Numbered from the stretch's first letter, positions 53,376 through 62,411 are shown. The stretch is DNA of 64,000 bases from Candidatus Electrothrix aestuarii (GCA_032595685.2 CP159373.1:1075001-1139000), one strand, 5' to 3'. Numbers and translations are program-made. Notes: a model not told the origin generated them from the sequence alone.

Positions 53376-53794
53376 TCAACCAGCTGAAGGAATGACAGCT
53401 TCCCAGTCTTCGCAAACCAAGTTTTCAACCCGTGTAAATTCCCGTATGTTAGCAGTTGCAAGGGTCAGGTCGTTGGATAAGGCAATTGCGGCAATCAGCA
53501 GATCATTGGGGCCTATCGGGGTACCTGCTTTTTCCAACTGAGAACGACTTGACCATAAATTTCAGCCGCTTTGTCGTCAAAAGAAAGCGAAATGAAGTGA
53601 TCGACAAAGTTTTTCTGTCGGGCCATATTCTTATCCGGGAAATCGCTTTTCATGGAACCGTAAAACAACTCGGCTTTGACAATTGAGCAGAGAAAAATAT
53701 CCTGCGGTCTTTTGGTCGCTCTGTTTTTTCGGATATTTTCCGATCTTCCGTTCAGATACCTGATGCAGACATTGGTATCAAGAAGATACTTCAT
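53376..53794 (-). pseudogene. VapC-family PIN toxin with a single-base frameshift
   Basis: MKYLLDTNVCIRYLNGRS, CSIVKAELFYGSM, then EIYGQV in frame one. The frame changes near 53540, and the rest continues in another frame as QLEKAGTPIGPNDLLIAAIA, LSNDLTLATANIREF, to the TGA at 53376-53378. One missing base explains the switch. As written the product ends after 93 aa without the last catalytic Asp. It overlaps its antitoxin by 4 bp. Sequencing error is possible. Confidence 0.75.
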
Positions 53795-54084
53795 TCTATA
53801 CCCTCGCGCACTTCAAACTCGCCTTGGCTGCTGCGTTTAATCGGATCATCTTTTAAGCATCCGTAGGTCTTCTGAATAAATTTCTCCCAATTCAATCCAT
53901 CTGATGCCACAGCTGTGTCCGCCGTACCGTCCTTCGCATCGGAAATCAAGGTTCCGGCAGGAAATTCAAATACTTTAATAATATTGTACAATGCGGTTAA
54001 GTGTTCTTCCCGCACCCTGTCAATTTCCTGCTTCAGTAATGCCCTGGTAACCAGGAGTTCTTTCTTTGCTGTCGATTTCCTCAT
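53791..54084 (-). CDS. Antitoxin partner of the frameshifted VapC
   Basis: 97 aa from the ATG at 54084 (MRKSTAKKELLVTRALLKQE). A basic N-terminus and a long helix (IDRVREEHLTALYNIIKVFE), then an acidic, flexible C-terminus ending EFEVREGIE. Size, overlap with the toxin start and charge profile indicate the cognate antitoxin; the family name is not certain. If the toxin is really frameshifted, this gene is an orphan antitoxin. Confidence 0.65.
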   Translation of the reverse strand: MRKSTAKKELLVTRALLKQEIDRVREEHLTALYNIIKVFEFPAGTLISDAKDGTADTAVASDGLNWEKFIQKTYGCLKDDPIKRSSQGEFEVREGIE

Positions 54085-54356
54085 ATCATGGCCCTGTGTT
54101 GTTGAAAGAATCATATGGTCAAACGTGATTGATTCTCCGAAGATATTCTTCTATCTTAATTGATTGTCCTGCGAAAATCAATAAAGCGTGATAGAGGTGA
54201 CGGAACGCTTTGACCGGTGGGGGTGCGTAATGAATCAGACTCTGACCCTAATTTACGGCATGGTTGTTGTAAAAATGAACACAACGGCATTCTTCTGAGG
54301 CTGATGGAAAAATACGCTGACTGCCTATGGACTTGGCGAACACATGGGGTTCGCCC

Positions 54357-54585
54357 CTACTTCATTGTATTGATGAGTTTGTTGATATCCACAGATGGAT
54401 CTACAACAGGATGTAATTGTTCTCTCAGGCACTTAAACTCTTGCAGGGCAAGCAAAACCTTCTTGCCTCTTGCGGGATCCGACTGTTTTACAGCCTTTTT
54501 TTGTATATTTGTCAACGAGATATTCATAGAAGCCGAACAGCTCTCTTTTTTCGGCCTCGGGTAATATTTCCATGTTTAATTCTTT
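54357..54585 (-). pseudogene. Small antitoxin-like gene with frameshift in a poly-A run
   Basis: ATG at 54585: MKELNMEILPEAEKRELFGF, YEYLVDKYTKK, then a run of seven A. Removing one A continues the frame through AVKQSDPARGKKVLLALQEF to VDINKLINTMK and TAG at 54357-54359 (75 aa). As written, it reads into GCKTVGSRKRQEGF and stops later. The slippery run may be a true mutation, a sequencing slip or a programmed shift. It resembles small helical antitoxins with no toxin gene beside it. Confidence 0.5.
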
Positions 54586-54819
54586 CATAATCATCTCCTG
54601 ATCCTGCATTTCAACGTTCTGGAAATCTTTAGTATGTTCAGTATATTCAAATTCTCCCGGAAGCACAACCGTTGTGACGGAACAGGGATGCGGGTGGTTG
54701 CGGGGCGGTAGACGGTGGGATGGGGGAACGAGTTGCGATTATTTCTTTTTTGTGGGGGATTGGGTATTTGTCGGGGATAATTGAAGAGGATGGAGGGGGT
54801 GACAAACGAGTTTGCTTAA

Positions 54820-54939
54820 TTACCGCGCCGGATGCGTGCTCGACATGGGGCACCAAAGGCAATAACAGCCACTGCTCACAAACTGGCGCGCATGATATAT
54901 CATCTCGTCAAAGAACAAAACGCCCTACGGGCGGATTAA
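54820..54939 (+). pseudogene. IS110-like transposase, C-terminal remnant
   Basis: About 39 codons after a stop at 54817: RMRARHGAPKAITATAHKLA, RMIYHLVKEQNALRAD, then TAA. The GAPKAITATAHKLARxxYHLL ending is characteristic of IS110/IS116-type transposases. Nothing of the rest is present. Confidence 0.5.
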
Positions 54940-56184
54940 AACGGAAGCAATTGCGGTATCCACTTAACCTGCCGACCCGAAGAGTTTCTCTTGTTGCATT
55001 CTTGTTTACTCTTGCTTTCCACAAAAGGTCCGTCTCTGCTCAGATCAAAGATATCTCCATAGTCAGGATGCCAAATCCGCCATAAAAACATTTTTTCTTT
55101 ACAGTTTGGACATGTTAACGGATCTTTCCCGAAACTCTGTACTAGACGCTCTCTCCAGCTCAATGACCTTGAATCACTTTTCATGAATTCAAAAGTCTTC
55201 TGGATAAAACGTTTACAGTCCATCAAAATCTCTATCGCGATTGTTTTTGTACGTCGAGAATATAACCCATAATGGCGACCATCTTGAATCCCTTTAGCGG
55301 GATATGGTCAATTAATCGTTGTATGAACTCTTTGGCTGGAATCGCTTCGGTAACTTTAACTTCTGTTTTATGATCAATATACCAAAATGTTACTTCCTCA
55401 CCATCGTAATTCGTTATCTTGTGCTCTGCCAATGCTGGACGAGCCATATAGCGACCAATATATCGAGCTGCATGTCTTGCTGATGTCATCTTGCTTTTAC
55501 CATTTACATAAAAACCATTACGTTGGCTTTTAAACAGGTAATCTATGAATCTTACATTTTCTTTTGTTTGCGGCAAGCTAGCCTTTATTTCAGTCAGCAA
55601 ATAATATTGCCATTTTTTTCTAAGCAGACCATATGGCAAAAATGGAATATCAACCCACTGATTGGAAGATGTTAATCCTCCTTCTGTCATTAACATATGG
55701 ACATGCGGATTAAACTTAAGATCTCTTCCAAACGTATGGACAACTAATAGAATTCCCGGAACAGCATCAACTCCTTTACTTTGAAGTACTTCCACAGCCG
55801 CTTTTGAAGCACAATCCATCATAATCTTGATCAGCATACGATCACTAAAAATTATCTTTCGGAGTTCTTGTGGAATGGTAAACACTAAATGTCGATGAAC
55901 TACGTCGAATATACTTTTCACTGTCTTTTCAACCCATTCATCGACGTATCGCTTACCGCAAGACGTACAGAATCGACACTTACAGGTGAACCCTACTCTC
56001 TTTTTTCAAAACAATTCGGACAAATATACTCGACATAGCCATTGGTAGACTCTCCACAGTTGATCATTTTTTCTACATTTTCAACGATTGACTCCCAGTG
56101 AAGGCTTGAGTACCTGCTTGCCAATTCAACGCAGACTACATACCAAAAATCACGAAAGATTAATTTTATCAGCTTATTTTTCAT
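54936..56184 (-). pseudogene. IS91-family (Y2) transposase with two frameshifts
   Basis: Three pieces in order: 56184 down to ~56000, N-terminal part with zinc-finger start (YVEYICPNCFEKR); 55980-55232, main Y2 domain (CKCRFCTSCGKRYVDEW, FGRDLKFNPHVHML, ARYIGRYMARPAL); ~55270-54936, C-terminal part (GLYSRRTKTIAIEILMDCKR, CPNCKEKMFLWRIWHPDYG). The first break is explained by a duplicated GA near 55998, the second by a missing base near 55275. A rolling-circle transposase, now inactive. Confidence 0.8.
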
Positions 56185-56240
56185 TAAGCTAATACTCTAT
56201 TCGCAATTACAACATGTTGAAAGGAAAATTTTATAATTTC

Positions 56241-56867
56241 CTATACAATAAAAAATTCTAAGTGATCACCGTCATCAAAATGCAATTTTAAAGAATTTAA
56301 AAGATTCTCATTTGATAAATTCGGCAAGAAAACTTGCATCTTTGAGTATTCGTTTAATAAAAATCTATTTAACAAGCGATTATGATTTTCCCTCCATCTT
56401 CTGGAGTGAATAAACATTGTTGTAATTGTCTTGGTTTCCGGGATAATCTCTTCAAATTTTGCGTTATATTGTTCGAAAAAACCAAGAGAAACTAACCCTG
56501 TTGAATTACAAAGCAACGGCATAGCATCTGCTTCAATATCATCAACAGCAGAAACACCACCTCCCTCTTGATCAGTTTCCTCAGAAATATCGTTACCATA
56601 ACGCTCTCCTCTCAACGCTTCTGGACGCATCAAAGAAATAGCAAAAACATACAGGATGGATCCCCCTATAAGAGATAACGCTGAGTAATTCAGTATCTTC
56701 TTCCAGTAAACATCAATTGTTACAGTCCCAATACCAAGAATTAAAAGAGCAGTTAACGTTGCAAAAACAGCATAACCCAAAGGGGTTCCCACAGATGATA
56801 TTATCTTGTCCCATCCTGTAGGGGTACGGGGAGCTGATGGGTGTTGCTTGTTAGCTAGTGGTGGCAT
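56241..56867 (-). CDS. Two-helix membrane protein with soluble C-terminal domain, possibly truncated
   Basis: 208 aa. A Pro-rich polar start, two transmembrane helices (GYAVFATLTALLILGIGTVT and NYSALSLIGGSILYVFAISL), then an acidic linker and a soluble part with FIHSRRWRENHNRLLNRFLL, EYSKMQVFLPNLSN and a terminal hydrophobic stretch (DHLEFFIV). The end is abrupt and lies 57 bp from the IS91 remnant, so the 3' part may have been lost. I do not recognise the family; the membrane plus soluble-sensor shape is common in defence effectors, but that is only an analogy. Confidence 0.5.
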   Translation of the reverse strand: MPPLANKQHPSAPRTPTGWDKIISSVGTPLGYAVFATLTALLILGIGTVTIDVYWKKILNYSALSLIGGSILYVFAISLMRPEALRGERYGNDISEETDQEGGGVSAVDDIEADAMPLLCNSTGLVSLGFFEQYNAKFEEIIPETKTITTMFIHSRRWRENHNRLLNRFLLNEYSKMQVFLPNLSNENLLNSLKLHFDDGDHLEFFIV

Positions 56868-56941
56868 TTACTTTTTATTATTAATGCGTTATAAGGTAAT
56901 ATCTAGCGTTTTCTTTATAAAAATATAAGAAAATCATTAAT

Positions 56942-57194
56942 GTAACTTCTCAATAAGTGGTAGTAACTCAATATTCAAACGTACAATCAAGGGATTAGCG
57001 ATACGACAAAAACGGTGTTTTAAACTCCAAGAATGTTATTTCGGGAGTGGTTAAAACATAAAAACAAAGCAATTTCATGATGTTGTAATATTTAGGTGTT
57101 TTCTGAAATACTAATTTTGCGATTTTTTAGCAGTGCTGCAATTAGCTAACATTTCGTTAAAAATAGAACTTACCACCACTTCTTGAGAAGTTAC
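56942..57194. mobile_element. 253-bp MITE, IS66-type ends, 8-bp target duplication
   Basis: 25-bp terminal inverted repeats (56942-56966 and 57170-57194) match at 23 of 25 positions and begin GTAACTTCTCAA. The flanks are the exact 8-bp direct repeat TCATTAAT (56934-56941 and 57195-57202). Ends starting GTAA plus an 8-bp duplication are the hallmark of the IS66 family. No coding capacity. It lies 74 bp upstream of the membrane protein gene. Confidence 0.85.
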
Positions 57195-57264
57195 TCATTA
57201 ATTAGGTAACGTAACAATACAAAGGAAAAAAAACAACAAAATGTATTTAATTAGGAGAAATTGT

Positions 57265-57384
57265 ATGCAAACAGGTATCACAGGGGTGCATTCCCTATTT
57301 ATTAATTCTACTTTTCCGTATCAATACTCTGTAAATATTAAAATAATAAGCAGATGGTGGTTTGTAAAAACAGGGAAACATTAA
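57265..57384 (+). CDS. Possible 39-aa small protein
   Basis: ATG at 57265 with a good RBS (AGGAGA eight bases upstream): MQTGITGVHSLFINSTFPYQ... to TAA at 57382-57384. Amphipathic, no known family. A short hairpin with a T-run lies 67 bp downstream. Could be chance in AT-rich sequence. Confidence 0.25.
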   Translation: MQTGITGVHSLFINSTFPYQYSVNIKIISRWWFVKTGKH

Positions 57385-57450
57385 GCCCCGTTAGCTTTTG
57401 TGCCGATTCAGCTGATGGTCTTCCAAGTACTTATTCAGCGATTAAGAATC

Positions 57451-57468
57451 AGGGAATGCTCCCTTTTT
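57451..57468 (+). terminator. Short hairpin with T-run
   Basis: AGGGA-ATGC-TCCCT followed by TTTT. Would fit as a terminator for a small plus-strand transcript covering 57265-57384. The stem is only 5 bp. Confidence 0.3.
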
Positions 57469-57520
57469 GAACCCTGTAGCCATATGCGGGTTGCATAGAA
57501 ATTAGGGATCCGACCGCAAT

Positions 57521-58087
57521 TTATCTTAAATCTAGTCCACTTAGTGCCCCGATAACTTCTTTAACTCGTTCTTCCACAGAGGATTTTTTTATTTCAATGT
57601 AATTTATCGACCAATCTTCTAGATAGGAAAAGATTTGTCTATCTATTTTTTTATGAAACTCCAGGTCATTCGAGCGGTATCCGTCAGGTTGAAATGGAAT
57701 TAGGCCAAAAGGGATAAATATATGTAAGTCATAATTTAATGATTTCTTTAAGCATGATAATATAAATTCGTTATGCTCATCTATGCTATCAATAAATAGA
57801 TTTTTTACACTCCAGTAAGCTGCAACGTCAACAAATGACCTTTCTGTAATAAAATTGTCTTTTTTTTCTTCGAGGAGTTTCTTTTTTTTGAAATATTCTA
57901 TTTGAAATTTCTTTTTTTGTAATATTGACATTTTATCCATGTTCTTTATGTCGAAGGAACGTAATAATTCTCTAGCATCGACATTTAGTCGTAGAATTGC
58001 TTTGTCTTGAAAGTATTTATTTGTAATGACCCTTTTTGAAAGGGTTGTTTTTCCTGTTGATGAAGCTCCGGTTATAGCAATTTGCAT
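57521..58087 (-). CDS. P-loop kinase / AAA_28-type ATPase
   Basis: 188 aa. Walker A ITGASSTGKTTLSKRV at the N-terminus, a DARELLRSF segment, then FITERSFVDVAAYW and LHIFIPFGLIPFQPDGYRSN, which match AAA_28/NadR-like nucleotide or nucleoside kinases. Very AT-rich codon use. Last gene of the minus-strand operon; starts 29 bp after the radical SAM stop. Likely phosphorylates a nucleoside- or nucleotide-like substrate made or used by the other two enzymes. Confidence 0.7.
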   Translation of the reverse strand: MQIAITGASSTGKTTLSKRVITNKYFQDKAILRLNVDARELLRSFDIKNMDKMSILQKKKFQIEYFKKKKLLEEKKDNFITERSFVDVAAYWSVKNLFIDSIDEHNEFILSCLKKSLNYDLHIFIPFGLIPFQPDGYRSNDLEFHKKIDRQIFSYLEDWSINYIEIKKSSVEERVKEVIGALSGLDLR

Positions 58088-58959
58088 TTTTTATAATGTG
58101 TTAATCACAGATGAAATTATATTTTTTTCTTTTTTGTTAAATTTTCTAGTATATGATCGGTGATGAATGGTTTTTCTTTGTAATTGTTTATTATGGCATC
58201 AATCGCTTTTGTATCTAAATTTCTTATATGAATTAATTTTTTAAGTGAATAGTTGTTGTTTTTTCTGTATATTTCTTGAATATAATTACTATTTGCAAAG
58301 TGCATTTTTTCAAAATCGATATATTTATTGTATATATATTGAATATCTTTTTCTGAAAAGTAATAAGGAGTGAAGTTGGATATTTTTTCTATATATTTTT
58401 TTTCTCTTAAAAGAATATTTTTTTTGTGCATATGATAGTATTTTGACCCTGTATCTAGTAGTAATTTTTTTATAATCCTAGCACTTGTTATCCCTCTTAA
58501 ATGTTTTTTTATAAAATACAGATTTTCTTTTAGTTCTTTAATGGTAACAAGAGGGTCGAAAAAGATGAAACCAACATCAATATTAACATTTAAATTTTTT
58601 AAAATATTAATTGATTCGATATTTATTTCAATAGTTGATTTTTTGCCATATCTATTGAGTTGGCTAGGTGATCCAGACTCTATGCCTACAAATATATCAT
58701 TAAATCCTGCTGATACTAATTTTTTTAATAAATTATTCTTGTTGTGCTTTGTAATGTCACATGATTTTGTTGATATAAAAAAAGAAAGATTGTTAGATAT
58801 GATTTTCTTCTCTTTTAGATTGTGGATTTCGTCCGCTATATATTCTATATCCTTATGTTTTTTGCCAAAAAAATCTTCATCTGTGAAATATAGCTTTCTA
58901 ACCCCACTGTTATCAGCTGATACGATGTCTGAAAGTATTTTTTTGTTATTAAACGGCCT

Positions 58960-60505
58960 GTAACTAATCACAGGGTATCGAAACTAAAAGAATTAGTAGC
59001 GGCCCTTTCCGTAATCTGCTAGAGTTACATTCACTATAATGTAATCTCTTTTTTCGTGACATATCCAATTTTGCCCTGATGTCCGCTGATAATCCTCTAC
59101 CCGACGATCTCAAAATAACCGAAGTCGATCTTGCCGCCACTCCTCCGGCAGTATTGGATCTGGTGCGGATTCTTGCTGCCGAGAATGCTGCATTGCGCAA
59201 GCGGGTAGAAGAGCTGGAAGCCAAGCTCGGAGAGAATTCATCAAATTCCAATAAGCCACCGTCTTCCGATTCTCCCTACGATGAAAAAGGGGAAACTGAG
59301 GACAAGAAAAAGAAGGGGCAAGGATCGCAGAAACCACCCAAAAAGCGCAAAGGATCACGGCAGAAATTCATGTCGCCCACGGAAACGCAGGATGTAACGC
59401 CCTCCACCTGTTCCTGTGGCTGCAGCAGCTTCAAAAATCTCGAACCATACTATACCCACCAGCACATTGAACTCCCCGAAATCGTGATGTCGGTCATTCA
59501 TTTCACCCTGTATAAAGGGGAATGCACTGGCTGCGGAAAAACCGGTAAAGGATACGTTCCCGGAGAATTCCAGGCTGGCTTCGGTCCGAGATTCACAGCC
59601 CTGGTCGGCGAGATCAGCGGTATTGACGGCAACAGTCGCGAGACCGTTCAGACATTCTGCTCTTCTGTCCTCGGTGTTCCCGTCAGCCTTGGAGCTATAC
59701 AAAAAATCATTGATCGGGCCTCGGCAGCGGTCAAACCGCATTATGAAACTATACGGGACGTAGCCCGAAGCCAGGATGTCAATTATCTCGACGAAACCAC
59801 CTGGAAAAAAGGCGGCAAACTCCACTGGCTGTGGGTTATGACCAATTCGACGGTCGCTTATTTTATGATTCATCGACACCGATCCAGGGAAGCCTTTGAA
59901 CAGCTTATCGGTATCTGGGAAGGTATTCTGGTCAGTGACGGTTACAGGCTCTATCAAAGCTGGGTCAATGGCCGCCAAACCTGCCTTGCCCATCTGATAC
60001 GCAGAGCACAAGGACTATCCGAGCGTGATGACCCGGAGCTTGCCAAATGCGGAAAATGGGCTGCCGCCGAACTGAGACGGTTGTGTAAGATGGCGAAGGA
60101 TCCACCAACTCAGGGTGAATGGTCATCATTTTATGCCCGGCTTTGCCGACTTATTGCGCTGTATCGCGACTGCGACAGTGATGCGGGGAAGTTTGTCCGC
60201 CATATTGAGAATGAAATGGATTCACTTTTTACCTTCCTGTTTGAGGAGGGCGTGGACCCCACCAACAATTTTGCTGAACGAATGATTCGCTTCGCCGTGC
60301 TCTGGCGAAAACGCAGCCAGGGAACAAAGAGCGACAAAGGAAATCGATGGGTTGAGCGAATTCTCTCGCTGCGCCAGACATGCAGACTGCAAGGCAAATC
60401 CACGTTTGAGGTGCTCACCGATGCTGTGCGTTCTTATTTCAGGCAACAGACTCCTGACTTAGACTGGATCAGACAGGCCGCTTGAGCTACCCTGTGATTA
60501 GTTAC
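58960..60505. mobile_element. Intact IS66-family insertion sequence, 1546 bp
   Basis: The left end GTAACTAATCACAGGGTA (58960-58977) is perfectly inverted at 60488-60505. Identical 8-bp direct repeats AACGGCCT flank it (58952-58959, 60506-60513). It encodes one transposase and no TnpA/TnpB, as in the ISBst12-like group. The insertion splits the radical SAM gene. Confidence 0.95.
59079..60485 (+). CDS. IS66-family transposase (TnpC-type)
   Basis: 468 aa, complete. N-terminal leucine-zipper-like helix (LAAENAALRKRVEELEAKLG), the Ser/Asn-rich NSSNSNKPPSSD segment, the zinc-binding CSCGCSSF and CTGCGKTGKG, then the DDE domain with DETTWKKGGKLHWLWV, VSDGYRLYQ, CLAHLIRRAQ and TNNFAERMIRFAVLWRKRSQG. 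These are typical for IS66 transposases. Full length and flanked by perfect ends, so it may still be active. Its GC content is much higher than the genes around it. Confidence 0.95.
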   Translation: MSADNPLPDDLKITEVDLAATPPAVLDLVRILAAENAALRKRVEELEAKLGENSSNSNKPPSSDSPYDEKGETEDKKKKGQGSQKPPKKRKGSRQKFMSPTETQDVTPSTCSCGCSSFKNLEPYYTHQHIELPEIVMSVIHFTLYKGECTGCGKTGKGYVPGEFQAGFGPRFTALVGEISGIDGNSRETVQTFCSSVLGVPVSLGAIQKIIDRASAAVKPHYETIRDVARSQDVNYLDETTWKKGGKLHWLWVMTNSTVAYFMIHRHRSREAFEQLIGIWEGILVSDGYRLYQSWVNGRQTCLAHLIRRAQGLSERDDPELAKCGKWAAAELRRLCKMAKDPPTQGEWSSFYARLCRLIALYRDCDSDAGKFVRHIENEMDSLFTFLFEEGVDPTNNFAERMIRFAVLWRKRSQGTKSDKGNRWVERILSLRQTCRLQGKSTFEVLTDAVRSYFRQQTPDLDWIRQAA

Positions 60506-61133
60506 AACGGCCTGTATCGATTGCTGTATTTTCCGGGGATAGAGCAGAATGTACATTGGTTCCAACTGCATCCACGGCTGCCCTCAATTCGGTATATAAT
60601 ATTTTTAGTTGTTGGTTGGTTGAAGGTCTTCCTGTCTATCTTTGGATAGTTTTTTAGTGAAAAAATTTCTAACTGAGTTGTCGTGATTTTATTATTTGAA
60701 TAATAAGCAATATTTGGAATCTTTCTAAGATCACTATGTGTTATAGTGCATTTGTTTTTATAATATAAATTAATTATTTTTCGTAATATGAATTCTCCTT
60801 CAAAACGGACGCATATAGCATTATGATATTTAGATATAATTTCGTTAAATAAATAAGTTGCTAGTGTATTTCCAAGAACAAGTAGTTTGTTTGATGTATC
60901 AAATTTTTTTAGGATCCTATCTAGGATAGGAAATGTGCCAATTTTTACTGCTATTCCAATTATATCATAATTTTGATATGATATCTTTTCGATGTTGTCA
61001 AAAAGATTAGATTTGATTTCTATATCTAAGTAATCAAGGTGATATGATAAATAGCTTGCGATTGTTGTTAAATTGATGGGTTCATTAATTTCTGATTCAT
61101 AGGGGGTTAAATCTAACAAAAGAACCTTTAGCT

Positions 61134-61508
61134 TTACAGTCTGGCTATATTGCATAAATCTTTGATGTCTTTTATGATATGTTTTTCTTTTATTCCAGAA
61201 GCTTCCATGACGTGCTTGCAATTATCGCAAAAATAACTGTGACCTAAAAGGAAGAGCTTTCCCCCTTTGGCTTTCTTGCCTGCGCTACGACATGCATTGA
61301 CTTCTGCATGAGCATCCTGCATGCAAATAGTTTTACATAAATCATGTCGTGTACCTGTCTTTGAATTTTTTCTTGGGCAAAATTTTTGTGGTTTTCTGCA
61401 CCAATTAGAACCTATAAAGATATCGTCTCCGTTTATTATTATTGCAATAACTGTTTGTTTCGCACATTTTTTATCCTCAATAGATTGTAAGATACTGTCA
61501 ATTTTCAT
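61134..61508 (-). CDS. dCMP/cytidine deaminase-like zinc enzyme
   Basis: 124 aa. Zinc and catalytic motif DAHAEVNACRSAG followed by HSYFCDNCKHVMEASGI (HAE and CxxC), as in deoxycytidylate deaminases; further Cys residues (CRKPQKFCPRKN, DLCKTIC) precede it. First gene of the AT-rich operon, overlapping the radical SAM start by 22 bp. Probable reaction: hydrolytic deamination of a cytosine nucleotide or related heterocycle. A MITE begins only 17 bp upstream of the ATG, so the promoter has been changed. Confidence 0.8.
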   Translation of the reverse strand: MKIDSILQSIEDKKCAKQTVIAIIINGDDIFIGSNWCRKPQKFCPRKNSKTGTRHDLCKTICMQDAHAEVNACRSAGKKAKGGKLFLLGHSYFCDNCKHVMEASGIKEKHIIKDIKDLCNIARL

Positions 61509-61525
61509 ATATTTTATGTGGTATA

Positions 61526-61707
61526 CTGCTCCAACTTAGGTTTTTCTGGCACACTATTTGCTACATGGCTGTTTGTGGATACAGTTTATCTTGTTTGAAT
61601 TGTTAGGGATATTATAGGATGTTTTAAAAATACGAAAAATTAGTTGATTTTATCCTTAGATAGGGTCAATAGCATAAATCATGCCAGAAAAACCAAAGTT
61701 GGACGAC
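61526..61707. mobile_element. 182-bp MITE with IS630/Tc1-type TA borders
   Basis: A 22-bp inverted repeat (61530-61551 and 61682-61703) matches at 21 of 22 positions and contains GGTTTTTCTGGCA. A few more outward bases lead to TA on both sides (61524-61525 and 61708-61709), fitting the TA duplication of the IS630/Tc1 group. No ORF inside. It sits immediately 5' of the deaminase gene. Confidence 0.65.
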
Positions 61708-62040
61708 TATATGTTATTTTTTAATTAAAATTTTTCTTATTTCTCTGATAAATGTAGAGAAGACTTCATTGTTTTCATGTAGCTGATCCAGAGTAAATTA
61801 GAGACAGACCATGTTTTCCACTAACAACGTAAGCGTCAAAAAAACACGAACACGAAAAACCAATTAACGAGCCCCGTATTCCGTGCTGCTATGATCCGAA
61901 CAGTATGACAATTATATTTTTTTTGTCAAGAATAACTTTCTGACAGACTGCTGTCTTAAAAAGCCAACTTATCAAATTCCTTTGCGCCTCAAGGAAATTT
62001 ATCAGACCAGCTCGCTCAAACACCTTGCAGAAAAAATTAC
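61708..62040. other. AT-rich non-coding stretch
   Basis: No gene, terminator or repeat that I can support. A short open stretch at 61976-62040 (LRLKEIYQTSSLKHLAEKI) could be gene debris beside the repeat that begins at 62041. Confidence 0.4.
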
Positions 62041-62404
62041 ATCTCCCTTTTCATCTCGTCAGCACCCCAACCTCTCGCGCCACAGCCCCGAACTTCTCGT
62101 TCAGGATAAAACCACAACTACACCTCCTCACTCCCCGACACATTCCCTGCCCAAAAGCACCAGTTGTACTTCCGGGAAAAGAGGAATATACTGCTGACAT
62201 TGATCATGAAAAAGAGTGCGTTGTGCTCAACGGCACTAGAATACTCGGCAACCTGTAAAAAACATACATAATGGTCAGCAAAGAACGCTATATCAACCTG
62301 TTAACTGATTACGGATTTAAGAAGATTTTCGGTGAAGAACCGAATAAGAACCTGCTCCTGGATTTTCTCAACGAGCTGCTGAAAGAGGAACAGGGAGAGA
62401 TCCG
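62041..62404 (+). repeat. ~364-bp direct repeat, copy 1 (copy 2 at 63523-63887)
   Basis: Both copies begin ATCTCCCTTTTCATCTCGTC and end in CAGGGAGAGATCCG, with scattered substitutions and small indels. Each carries ~230 bp of leader sequence and the first 45 codons of an Rpn-type nuclease. The unit therefore spreads or duplicates together with the start of that gene. Confidence 0.85.
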
Positions 62405-62411
62405 AGAGTAA
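62271..62411 (+). pseudogene. Rpn/PD-(D/E)XK nuclease family transposase, N-terminal fragment
   Basis: 46 codons, SKERYINLLTDYGFKKIFGE followed by EPNKNLLLDFLNELLKEEQG, then GAG-TAA. The copy at 63754 continues past this point, which shows the fragment is truncated. Confidence 0.85.

Larger units (their letters stand above)
58117..61155 (-). pseudogene. Cobalamin-type radical SAM enzyme interrupted by an IS66 element
   Basis: Joined coordinates: 61155-60514 and 58959-58117 (minus). Removing the insertion and one target copy gives one clean frame of 494 aa. The N-terminal half is a B12-binding-like Rossmann domain (LKVLLLDLTPYESEINEP..., IIGIAVKIGTFPILD) without the usual DxHxxG histidine. 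The radical SAM start is EGSRGCSWNQCTFCSIPGKY (CxxxxCxxC spacing). After the break: SNRYRPF/NNKKILSDIV, LYFTDEDFFG, DIFVGIESGSPSQLNRYGK, DVGFIFFDP. Overlaps the deaminase gene by 22 bp. It is presently split and presumably inactive. The chemistry of the enzyme is unknown. Confidence 0.8.
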
